Assembly: GCA_002421405.1 (NCBI GenBank)
Contig: DIJY01000126.1
Coordinates: 3,225-9,382, forward strand
DNA length: 6,158 nucleotides
Direction: 5' to 3'
Source of the DNA: Caryophanales bacterium UBA5632
Lineage (GTDB): Bacteria; Bacillota_I; Bacilli_A; Izemoplasmatales; Hujiaoplasmataceae
Within the stretch, counting starts at the first letter, position 1. Every line of letters begins with the position of its first letter. Below are positions 1 to 6,152 of the stretch, piece by piece. Under the pieces are notes generated by a model. That model did no database searches. It saw only the letters and a list, made by a program, of their open reading frames with translations, and was not told the DNA's origin. A program made the position numbers and the translations under genes.

Positions 1-1
1 A

Positions 2-1303
2 AAATCCGCTGATTTAAACAACCCTGTCGGACAACTCAATGTCGGTCTTTATCACTTAACACAAAAAGACTATAAAAAGAATCCAGAAAAAGCATTTCAT
101 TGGTTGGATAAAGCAGCATCCTCAGGTGAAATGACCGCCATGAAAACGATGATGCAAATCTATAGTGAAGGCAAACATCCTTACTTCAAAAAGAAATCAC
201 AAGCCTATCTTCATGAAATGGCATTTTATTATCGCGAATTATTAGCCAAAGCCAAAAACATCGAACAATTGAAGATTGTTGCGAACGTCTATTATGAAGG
301 CAATTCGGTAACCAAAAAGAACCATGAAAAAGCTTGTTACTATTATCAAATTTTAAAGGATTTAAATGAAGCCGAAGGATTCTATGGTTATGGCGTCTGT
401 TTGCTCTATGGACAAGGGATTAAACAAAATATAGAAGAAGCGAAAAAATACTTAGAATTAGCAAGCGAAGCGAAACATCCAAAAGCCTTATCAAGACTTG
501 GGGATATTCATCGCATGGGAATGAAAACCAGTACGAACGCTGAAAAAGCAAAAGAATTCTATATGGAAGCCTCTCGCCTTCAAGACCCAGAAGCGTTAGT
601 CAATTTAGGGCTATTAAATTACCGGGAACAAATCGAAAACCATTCAAAGACGTTAGCTTATTCCTATATGGAGACAGCCGCAAAAAAAGGATATTATCAA
701 GCAATGTATTGGCTCGGCGTGTTTCATGATAAAGGCGTGGGGTGTACCCATGAGTTCAAAGCCGCTGAAAAATGGTTTGAAAAAGCCATTAAAGCCGGTT
801 CTTTAGGGGCAAAATATAAATATGCAGCCATGATTCTCGATGAAGTCGAATCTGAAAATTTTAATGTTAAAAAACAAAATGCTTATTTTCAAAAAGCAAA
901 ACAGTTGTTGATTGAATATGTTCAAGATTCAGAGCATAATCAAAACAATTATGCGTTTGCAATGCATTATCTGGGTGAAATCTTTAAACAAGGTAAAGGG
1001 GTCGAGGCTTCGGCAAGAACAGCAAGATACTGGTTTGAAATGGCGGCTGAAACCGGACTTTCGAAAGCGATGGTTGAACTGTTTCTTGTTTTAAAACCGA
1101 AAGAACCTAAACAAGCCATGAAATGGTTAAATGAAGCTTTGAAAGATCCTTTATCGAGTGAAGCGATGTATGAAATGGGTAATCTGTATTTAGAAGGTTA
1201 CTCCCCTTTGATTGAAAGCAATATATCACAAGCGAAGAAGTACTATGAACAAGCAGCCAGATTGAACCATCCGTTGGCGCTTGAGAAATTAATGATGAAT
1301 TAG
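2..1303 (+). CDS. Sel1-like (TPR-type) repeat protein, 5' end missing
   Basis: The reading frame is open from the first bases of the window, so the true start lies upstream; 433 residues are visible. An in-frame TTG at 104 has no ribosome binding site and falls inside a repeat, so it is not a real start. The protein is almost wholly built from about eleven 36-40 residue alpha/alpha repeats of Sel1 type, recognisable by the recurring pattern A-x-x-x-LG-x-x-(Y/F)-x-x-G, then K-A-x-x-(W/Y)-(F/Y)-x-x-A. Clear examples begin near 'EAEGFYGYG', 'HPKALSRLG', 'DPEALVNLG', 'YYQAMYWLG' and 'SSEAMYEMG'. Sel1 repeats form superhelical scaffolds for protein-protein contacts and have no catalytic residues. 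No membrane segment is visible; a signal peptide cannot be judged without the N-terminus. The TAG stop abuts queH, so the two are probably cotranscribed. The partner and cellular role are unknown. Family assignment is secure; function is not. Confidence 0.88.
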   Translation, partial: KSADLNNPVGQLNVGLYHLTQKDYKKNPEKAFHWLDKAASSGEMTAMKTMMQIYSEGKHPYFKKKSQAYLHEMAFYYRELLAKAKNIEQLKIVANVYYEGNSVTKKNHEKACYYYQILKDLNEAEGFYGYGVCLLYGQGIKQNIEEAKKYLELASEAKHPKALSRLGDIHRMGMKTSTNAEKAKEFYMEASRLQDPEALVNLGLLNYREQIENHSKTLAYSYMETAAKKGYYQAMYWLGVFHDKGVGCTHEFKAAEKWFEKAIKAGSLGAKYKYAAMILDEVESENFNVKKQNAYFQKAKQLLIEYVQDSEHNQNNYAFAMHYLGEIFKQGKGVEASARTARYWFEMAAETGLSKAMVELFLVLKPKEPKQAMKWLNEALKDPLSSEAMYEMGNLYLEGYSPLIESNISQAKKYYEQAARLNHPLALEKLMMN

Positions 1304-1307
1304 GTGA
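1302..1307 (+). promoter_or_regulatory. Ribosome binding site that sets the queH TTG start
   Basis: AGGTGA overlaps the TAG stop of the upstream Sel1 gene and lies 5 nt before the TTG at 1313. The alternative GTG at 1304 sits inside this motif and has no usable Shine-Dalgarno of its own. Initiation at 1313 also gives the N-terminus MKLLLHICCAPC, the usual beginning of QueH proteins. Placing the site on the stop codon suggests translational coupling. Confidence 0.7.
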
Positions 1308-1312
1308 TTGAG

Positions 1313-1861
1313 TTGAAACTGTTATTACATATTTGTTGTGCTCCCTGTTCCGTGATGGCGATTCAAGTCTTGAGAAGTCAGACAATTGAAGTTGAGGGCT
1401 ATTGGTATAATCCGAATATTCATCCTTATACTGAATATAAAAACCGGTTGGATACGTTAAAAAGCTATGCGGAAATCATCAATCTTCCTTTGACGGTGAA
1501 TGATGTCTACGGTTTAAGATTATTTACGAAGATGGAAATGGAGGATTTAGAAAATCGTTGTTTAGGTTGTTACGACATGCGATTAAGAGAAACTGCTCTC
1601 TATGCAAAAAAGATGGGTTATGATGCGTTTTCAACCACATTATTGATTAGTCCTTATCAAAAACATGAAAAACTCAAAGCTTTGGGAGAACAACTCGAAA
1701 AAGAAATCGGGATTCCATTTTATTATGAAGATTTTCGACCTTTTTTTAGAGAAGGACAAAAACAAGCTAGAGAACTTCCGCTTTACATGCAAAAATATTG
1801 TGGTTGTATTTTTTCAGAAGAAGAAAGATACTTATCAAAAAAGATTAAAACGGCTGAGTAG
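1313..1861 (+). CDS. queH: Epoxyqueuosine reductase QueH
   Basis: QueH (formerly DUF208) reduces epoxyqueuosine to queuosine at the wobble position of tRNAs with GUN anticodons. It is a non-orthologous replacement for the cobalamin-dependent QueG. The 182-residue length is typical. The diagnostic cysteine sets are all present: the N-terminal HICCAPC (C8, C9, C12), CLGC (C83, C86) followed by YDMRL, and YCGC (C163, C165) followed by a SEEERY segment. The family is known to hold a [4Fe-4S] cluster and a nearby metal. The conserved blocks YWYNPNIHPYTEY (about 31-42) and LLISPYQKHE (about 110-119) also match. The protein is soluble, with no membrane segment. The start is the TTG at 1313, chosen from the ribosome binding site and family N-terminus; annotation from the GTG at 1304 would add three residues. 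It directly follows the Sel1 gene and ends in a terminator. No other queuosine gene is in the window. Confidence 0.93.
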   Translation: MKLLLHICCAPCSVMAIQVLRSQTIEVEGYWYNPNIHPYTEYKNRLDTLKSYAEIINLPLTVNDVYGLRLFTKMEMEDLENRCLGCYDMRLRETALYAKKMGYDAFSTTLLISPYQKHEKLKALGEQLEKEIGIPFYYEDFRPFFREGQKQARELPLYMQKYCGCIFSEEERYLSKKIKTAE

Positions 1862-1872
1862 CCGTTTTTTTT
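1847..1872 (+). terminator. Intrinsic terminator of the Sel1-queH unit
   Basis: AAAACGGCT (1847-1855) pairs perfectly with AGCCGTTTT (1860-1868) around a GAGT loop, and the T run continues to 1872. The stop codon of queH (TAG, 1859-1861) lies in the loop and at the base of the 3' arm, so the terminator overlaps the coding end. The A-rich left arm could also allow termination of transcripts from the opposite strand. Confidence 0.88.
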
Positions 1873-1908
1873 ATTAAAATAAAATCATAACGATTTTTCG
1901 CCCTTCTA

Positions 1909-1937
1909 TTGAAAAGAAAACGATTATCGCATACAAT
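1909..1937 (+). promoter_or_regulatory. Sigma-A-type promoter of the DUF5058 operon
   Basis: TTGAAA (1909-1914) and TACAAT (1932-1937) are separated by exactly 17 bp, and each box differs from consensus at only one or two bases. Transcription should start near 1943-1945, leaving an untranslated leader of only about 25 nt before the TTG start. There is no room for a riboswitch, so any control would act at the promoter. It sits directly downstream of the queH terminator, which makes this an independent transcription unit. Confidence 0.8.
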
Positions 1938-1954
1938 TTTTGTTATATCATACT

Positions 1955-1961
1955 GAGGAGG
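1955..1961 (+). promoter_or_regulatory. Strong ribosome binding site for the TTG start at 1969
   Basis: GAGGAGG lies 7 nt before TTG 1969. The next in-frame candidates, TTG 1975 and ATG 1987, are too far from it, so the rare TTG is the supported start. Confidence 0.8.
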
Positions 1962-1968
1962 AATTATC

Positions 1969-2784
1969 TTGAACTTGAATACTTTCATGTTAGCGACAGT
2001 CAATGAGTTAAAAGAATCATGGTGGATGTATCTGCTTGGCATCTTTGTCACGTTATTTATCATCTGTGGTGCCCTTTATTTTGGGTGGACCGCTTATCAA
2101 CAAAGCAAGAAACTCGAAATGGACAAAGAAACGATTAAAAAAACGGTTATTAGTTCGGTATCTTTTTCCATTTTACCTTCGATTGGCATTTTTATCGGTG
2201 TAATTACCATGGCGGGGTTATTAGGAATTCCCCTTCCTTGGATTCGTCTTTCCGTCGTAGGCGCATTACATTATGAACTGATGGCATTAAGCGTTGCGGC
2301 TGAAGGCGTCACCTTAACAACCTTAACAACCGAAAACTTTGTGACGATTGCCTTTGTTATGACGATTTCGATTATGTGGGGTGGTATTTTCGCACTCATC
2401 TTTTTTAAGAAATATCAACAAAAAGTGATCAATAAAGCCACAAAAGATGGTGGCAAAGGCTTTGGCAAAATCTTGTTTGATGCATTCTTCATTGGGATGA
2501 TATCGGCTTATATTGGCGACGCTGTGGCAAAAATGATACATTATGAAGTCAAGATTATTGAAAATGGCGCTTATGTCTTTGATGGCAATGGCAATGCTTT
2601 GACCGAAGATAGAAGCACCGTTGTTCCAATCATTGTCATGGCATCAGCCATGCTAGCAATGGCATTCTTTGAATGGTTGATTACGAAAAAGAAAATCAAA
2701 TGGTTAGAAAACTTTGCCTTGTCATTCTCGATGATTTTCGGGATGACGATTGCGGTATTGCTTGGCATCGGAGGTATCTACTAA
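1969..2784 (+). CDS. DUF5058-family polytopic membrane protein
   Basis: This 271-residue hydrophobic protein has about six membrane segments: roughly 18-43, 57-85, 122-147, 166-188, 217-238 and 247-269. A further hydrophobic, possibly re-entrant stretch lies around 92-112. The block from ILPSIGIF (68-75) through PLPWIRLSVVGA (88-99) to HYELMALS (101-108) resembles DUF5058 proteins of Bacillota, recognised from memory. Lys/Arg-rich loops (47-58, 147-168 and 240-245) should be cytoplasmic, placing the N-terminus outside. The polar loop at about 190-216 would then be extracellular. DUF5058 has no established function; a transporter subunit is a reasonable inference. Initiation is at a TTG with a strong ribosome binding site, as the first gene behind its own promoter. 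Its last base is the first base of the next membrane-protein gene, implying matched production of the two. Confidence 0.82.
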   Translation: MNLNTFMLATVNELKESWWMYLLGIFVTLFIICGALYFGWTAYQQSKKLEMDKETIKKTVISSVSFSILPSIGIFIGVITMAGLLGIPLPWIRLSVVGALHYELMALSVAAEGVTLTTLTTENFVTIAFVMTISIMWGGIFALIFFKKYQQKVINKATKDGGKGFGKILFDAFFIGMISAYIGDAVAKMIHYEVKIIENGAYVFDGNGNALTEDRSTVVPIIVMASAMLAMAFFEWLITKKKIKWLENFALSFSMIFGMTIAVLLGIGGIY

Positions 2785-3449
2785 TGAAACCCATTTTATC
2801 CTATCAAGATCGTATGCACAAGCAAGGTCGTATTTTTACAATCTTAGGACTTTCAGTGATGATTAGCATTCCGATTTTAATCATGCTTTTTACAGGAGTC
2901 ACGCCAAATATCCATCAAATGGTGATTGGAATCGGTGTATTATCGTTAATTTATTTACCGGGTGGCATCGTTGAAGTCGCAACTTATTCACCTATTTTAG
3001 GGACGACGGCTACTTATTTAGCGTTTATTACCGGAAACTTAGCAAACCTTAAAATACCGTGCGTCATGAATGCACGCCAAATTGTTGGAACGGCGATTGG
3101 CACAGAAGAAAACGAAGTTGTTTCAACGATTAGCGTCGTGGCTTCAACATTAACAACTGTCGCGATCATGACATTGGGAATCGTGATGTTAATTCCGTTG
3201 CGTCCGATATTATCGAGCGAACTCCTACAACCCGCGTTCAACTGGGTTGTTTCAGCACTGTTTGGGGCTTTGGGTTATAAATACTTCAAAGGCAATTTAA
3301 AAATTGTCGCCATTCCATTATTATTAATGGTTGTTTTAGCATTCTTAATGCCGGGCTTCGTGATTGGCAACATTACCATCGTCATTATGGTTGGCGCGAT
3401 TACTAGCGTTTTAGTCGCAAAACTGCTTTACGATAAAAAATTGATATAG
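2784..3449 (+). CDS. Polytopic membrane protein, predicted partner of the DUF5058 protein
   Basis: A 221-residue integral membrane protein with about six hydrophobic segments, roughly 17-37, 44-62, 113-138, 150-165, 172-190 and 193-212. A conserved-looking segment, TYSPILGTTATYLAFITGN (67-85) running into LKIPCVMNA (89-97), could be a re-entrant or substrate-binding element. The start is ATG 2784, sharing one base with the upstream TAA stop, with GGAGGT (2770-2775) 8 nt before it. The frame is open further upstream but that part overlaps the DUF5058 gene and is not credible. I recognise the arrangement of a DUF5058 gene followed by a protein of this kind, but cannot name a characterised family. 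The one-base overlap and similar size suggest a heteromeric membrane complex, possibly a carrier. A specific substrate cannot be read from the sequence. The TAG stop runs into the ribosome binding site of the peptidase gene. Confidence 0.75.
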   Translation: MKPILSYQDRMHKQGRIFTILGLSVMISIPILIMLFTGVTPNIHQMVIGIGVLSLIYLPGGIVEVATYSPILGTTATYLAFITGNLANLKIPCVMNARQIVGTAIGTEENEVVSTISVVASTLTTVAIMTLGIVMLIPLRPILSSELLQPAFNWVVSALFGALGYKYFKGNLKIVAIPLLLMVVLAFLMPGFVIGNITIVIMVGAITSVLVAKLLYDKKLI

Positions 3450-3454
3450 GAGGT
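3448..3454 (+). promoter_or_regulatory. Ribosome binding site that favours ATG 3459 over ATG 3456
   Basis: AGGAGGT overlaps the upstream stop codon (TAG 3447-3449). Two ATG codons follow in tandem. The second, at 3459, has 5 nt spacing from AGGAGG; the first, at 3456, has only 2 nt, which is too tight. The choice changes the protein by one methionine. Confidence 0.65.
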
Positions 3455-3458
3455 CATG

Positions 3459-4910
3459 ATGGATTATTTGTTATATGCAGTTTTAGGGATTCTTGGATTA
3501 CTGTTATTTCTCATTTTAATTGCTGTCGTTCGGACCTTTTTCTTAAAATCAAAGGTGATCGAAAAACAACCGATTTCAATTTCAAATGATGAAAAACTTA
3601 AATATGCTCAAGGATTATCGGAATTGATTCAATTTAAAACGATTGCTTCAAAAACGGAACAAGATCAAACCCTCTTTACGGAAATGCAAACAAAAATGAA
3701 AGAATTATTTCCATCCGTTTTTACGACGATGGAAATTAAAATCTTTGAGGGCGGTTCGCTCCTCGCTTGCTGGAAAGGAAAAAATAAAAGTGCTGAACCT
3801 TTAATTTTAATGGCTCATCAAGATGTTGTTCCGGCACCGATTGAAGGATGGATTCATGATCCGTTTGCTGGCGTTATCGTCGGAAATGAAGTCTTTGGTC
3901 GCGGATCATTTGATACGAAATGTACTTTATATGCTTTCTTCCAAGCGGCAGAAGAATTGATTTCTGAAGGATTTATCCCTGAAACGGATGTTTACCTCGC
4001 CAGTTCGAGCGATGAAGAAATATCAGGGATGGGTGCCGAAAAAACCGTTGAATACTTAAAGGAAAAAGGCGTTCATCCAAAATTAGTCTTGGATGAAGGC
4101 GGAGCGATTGTTGAAGGTTCATTACCTTCTTCAAACCGTCCAATTGCTTTAATCGGCGTCATTGAAAAAGGGTATGTCAACATCAGAGTGAAAGCGAAAT
4201 CTTCTGGCGGTCATTCGTCAACGCCACCGAAAAATACGCCGATTGGTCGACTTTCTTTCTTTATTTCTGATATCGAGAAACAGTTTCCGTTAAAAACGAA
4301 AATGATTCCTGAAGTTCAAAATCTGTTCCAAACCGCCGCCCCAACAATGAGTTTTCCGTTTCGACTGCTTTTCGGGAACTTATGGTTATTTAAAGGTCTC
4401 TTGACTTGGTTACTACCGAAGATTAATCCTTATGGCAGAGCCATGCTTTCAACCACCATTGCTTATACGATGATGAAGGGTTCAGATGCGGAAAATGTCA
4501 TTCCCAATGAAGCTTATATTTTATTGAATTGTCGGACGCATCCGATTCAAGGCATCGATTCAACGTTCCAAACCTTGAATCGAATTGCGAAGAAATACAA
4601 TTGTGAATGTGAAATAATGGAAGGTAGAGAAGCGTCACCCATTGTCAATGTGAATGGGGATGCGTATCAAGCGGTTATTCGTTCGATAAAAGCCATCTTC
4701 CCAGATGTTTTAATCTCGCCTTATGTCATCTTAGGCGGAACCGATGCTAGGCATTATACTGCAATAACCGATGCAGCATTACGGTTCTCTCCAGTGAGAG
4801 TCACCAATCAAGATTTAAAGAAAATGCATGGCATCAATGAATCAGTTTCCATCGATGCTTTAGCTGAAGCCGTTGTGTTTTATAAACATTTAATCCAAGA
4901 ATTTCATTAG
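3459..4910 (+). CDS. Membrane-anchored M20 metallopeptidase, carboxypeptidase S/PM20D1-like
   Basis: A 483-residue zinc hydrolase of peptidase family M20. Relatives release C-terminal amino acids from peptides or hydrolyse, and in PM20D1 also form, N-acyl amino acids. Residues 3-26 form one hydrophobic helix followed by R25, K30, K32 and K36, so the catalytic part is predicted to face the cytoplasm. The metal site is complete: HQD (H120, D122), GRGSFDTK with bridging D152, DEE with catalytic E186 and ligand E187, LDEGG with D212, and the C-terminal KMHGINE with H457. The dimerisation-domain GGHSS (H252) and LGGTDARHY (about 425-433) are present. The insert near 296-340 (MSFPFRLLFG to ARML-like PYGRAML) is typical of the carboxypeptidase S/PM20D1 branch rather than ArgE or DapE. 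It is the last gene of the operon with the two membrane proteins, 9 nt after the second. No terminator is visible after it. Substrate is unknown. Confidence 0.9.
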   Translation: MDYLLYAVLGILGLLLFLILIAVVRTFFLKSKVIEKQPISISNDEKLKYAQGLSELIQFKTIASKTEQDQTLFTEMQTKMKELFPSVFTTMEIKIFEGGSLLACWKGKNKSAEPLILMAHQDVVPAPIEGWIHDPFAGVIVGNEVFGRGSFDTKCTLYAFFQAAEELISEGFIPETDVYLASSSDEEISGMGAEKTVEYLKEKGVHPKLVLDEGGAIVEGSLPSSNRPIALIGVIEKGYVNIRVKAKSSGGHSSTPPKNTPIGRLSFFISDIEKQFPLKTKMIPEVQNLFQTAAPTMSFPFRLLFGNLWLFKGLLTWLLPKINPYGRAMLSTTIAYTMMKGSDAENVIPNEAYILLNCRTHPIQGIDSTFQTLNRIAKKYNCECEIMEGREASPIVNVNGDAYQAVIRSIKAIFPDVLISPYVILGGTDARHYTAITDAALRFSPVRVTNQDLKKMHGINESVSIDALAEAVVFYKHLIQEFH

Positions 4911-4912
4911 TC

Positions 4913-4945
4913 TTCACACAAAAATCTTAAACCTTATGATACAAT
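4913..4945 (+). promoter_or_regulatory. Promoter of the serine hydrolase gene
   Basis: Two overlapping readings are possible. TTCACA (4913-4918) and TATGAT (4935-4940) are 16 bp apart. Alternatively TACAAT (4940-4945), preceded by TG at 4937-4938, makes an extended -10 that needs little -35 contact. Either would start transcription a few bases downstream, before the AGGAGG (4972-4977) and ATG 4984. Since no terminator separates the peptidase gene from this one, read-through is also possible. Confidence 0.6.
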
Positions 4946-4954
4946 AGGATTGTA
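4940..4954 (+). promoter_or_regulatory. Candidate operator: inverted repeat over the -10 region
   Basis: TACAAT-AGG-ATTGTA is a perfect 6-bp inverted repeat with a 3-base centre, lying on the -10 box and the probable start site. That is the classic position of a repressor site. The stem is too short and AT-rich, with no T run, to be a terminator. The half-sites resemble the TACA/TGTA of BlaI/MecI operators, but the spacing differs, so no regulator is assigned. Confidence 0.35.
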
Positions 4955-4983
4955 CTACTATTCTAATATATAGGAGGTCGTTT

Positions 4984-6033
4984 ATGAATTATCCCCGGAA
5001 AGATTTTGAAAAAGCGTCGTGTAAAGACGCCAACATTGAAAAAGGAATGTTGGTCGACTTATTCGACAAAATCGAATCTGACAAAATGAACATCCACGCA
5101 ATGATCTTGGTCAAAGATGGCAATAAAGTATTTGATGCCTATGCGAAAGGTTATGGACCTGAGACAAAAGAGAACGTTTACTCCATTTCTAAATCATTTA
5201 CATCCGTTGCCATTGGAATTTTAATGGATCGAGGATACCTTAAACTTGATGATTTGGTAATCAACTATTTTAAAGAGTCGCTTAAGAGTTACAAACCGAT
5301 TTATGAACAAGTCACCATCAAGCATTTATTAACGATGTCAGTGGGTCATCCTTACGATTTCATGTACAACTTACAACCTGATGAAGACCCTGTCGAAGTA
5401 TTCTTCAACGCTGAAGTCGTCGATGCTCCTGGAACGAAATTCATGTACAATAACCTCTGCACTTTCATCCTTTCAGCGATTGTCACAAAGATTACAAAAA
5501 TGAGCTTACTCGATTTTTGTGATGTTGAAATCTTTCAACCCTTAGAAATTGAATAACCCCTATGGAAAAGCTTCGGAGCGATTACCGTGGGCGCAACTGG
5601 TCTTGAATTAGGTGCGATTGATTTGGCTAAATTTGGTCATTTACTGCTTAATAATGGTACTTGGAAAGAAAAGCAAATTGTTTCAAAAACTTATTTAGAT
5701 GAAGCGACCAGTTTTCAAATATCAACAAGTCATGTCGATAATCCCAAAGATAAATATGGGTATGGCTATCAGTTCTGGATGAATGACTTTGGTGATTATC
5801 GTTGTGCTGGCTTATTCAAACAATACATCGTCATCAATAAAGAATTCAATGTTGTCTTTGTAACACAAGCCTATGAAGAAAGAGAACTTTTGAACTTATT
5901 CACAAGTTACGTATACCCAGGTTTAAATTCTGGTTGGGTGTTTGACAATTTCACTTTAAGAAATTATATTCACCGTTTTACTGAGAATTCAACTGATCTC
6001 ATTAAAACTGAAAAAGAAACAAGAAAAATATAA
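4984..6033 (+). pseudogene. Beta-lactamase-fold serine hydrolase (class C-like), interrupted by an in-frame stop
   Basis: Two open stretches, 4984-5556 and 5557-6033, share one frame and are separated only by TAA 5554-5556. Together they span 349 codons plus stop, the usual length of the family. The first half carries the catalytic SxxK motif (S67-I-S-K70) and the YxN motif (Y155-N-N157). The second half begins PLW, continues with GAITVGATGLELG and LAKFGHLLLNNG, and ends with the usual C-terminal part. Members of this family act as esterases, peptidases or penicillin-interacting proteins. There is no signal peptide, so this one would be cytoplasmic. The third motif, expected near GYRxxGxxGQ, reads DYRCAGLFKQ (about 271-280) and lacks the usual residues. 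A GTG at 5587 with GGAG 8 nt upstream could in theory restart translation, but would cut off both catalytic motifs. ATG 4984 has AGGAGG with 6 nt spacing. A nonsense mutation is the simplest explanation; a sequencing error cannot be excluded. Confidence 0.85.
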
Positions 6034-6038
6034 AAGAT

Positions 6039-6075
6039 ACCTCATCAAATGATTTTTTCATTGATGAGGTTTTTT
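6039..6075 (+). terminator. Intrinsic terminator after the serine hydrolase
   Basis: ACCTCATCAA (6039-6048) pairs perfectly with TTGATGAGGT (6061-6070), and a run of T follows to 6075. Within the 12-base loop TGA/TCA can add three more pairs. It begins 6 nt after the stop codon and isolates the serine hydrolase from the next gene. Confidence 0.92.
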
Positions 6076-6080
6076 ATGAA

Positions 6081-6111
6081 AGAAAGACGCTCTGGGGGAG
6101 AGCGTCTTTCT
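6081..6111 (+). other. Perfect 13-bp hairpin with GGGGG loop, no T run
   Basis: AGAAAGACGCTCT (6081-6093) and AGAGCGTCTTTCT (6099-6111) are exact reverse complements around five G. The T run that would make it an intrinsic terminator is missing on the + strand, where AATCTATATGGGGG follows. It lies 5 nt after the previous terminator's T run and about 40 nt before the next start codon. It may be a second, backup terminator, an mRNA-protecting element, or a leader structure of the next gene. Confidence 0.75.
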
Positions 6112-6152
6112 AATCTATATGGGGGAAATAAAAAGGAGACAAGGGAGGCCTG

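Noticed and set aside
2673..2783. Extension of the second membrane protein to an upstream ATG at 2673.
   Set aside because: It would overlap the DUF5058 coding sequence by over 100 bases, has no good ribosome binding site, and the ATG at 2784 has GGAGGT at 8 nt.
1107..3241. Several open frames of 65-92 codons on the minus strand.
   Set aside because: They lie opposite well-supported genes, show no recognisable motifs, and I saw no convincing ribosome binding sites.
4940..4954. The TACAAT/ATTGTA dyad as a terminator for the M20 gene or as a true BlaI/MecI operator.
   Set aside because: The stem is only 6 AT-rich pairs with no T run, and the half-site spacing does not match the BlaI/MecI operator. 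It is kept only as a generic operator candidate.
5587..6033. The second half of the serine hydrolase as an independent gene from GTG 5587.
   Set aside because: It is in the same frame as the first half, begins inside conserved family sequence, and lacks the SxxK and YxN motifs. The GGAG upstream is within coding sequence and is probably fortuitous.
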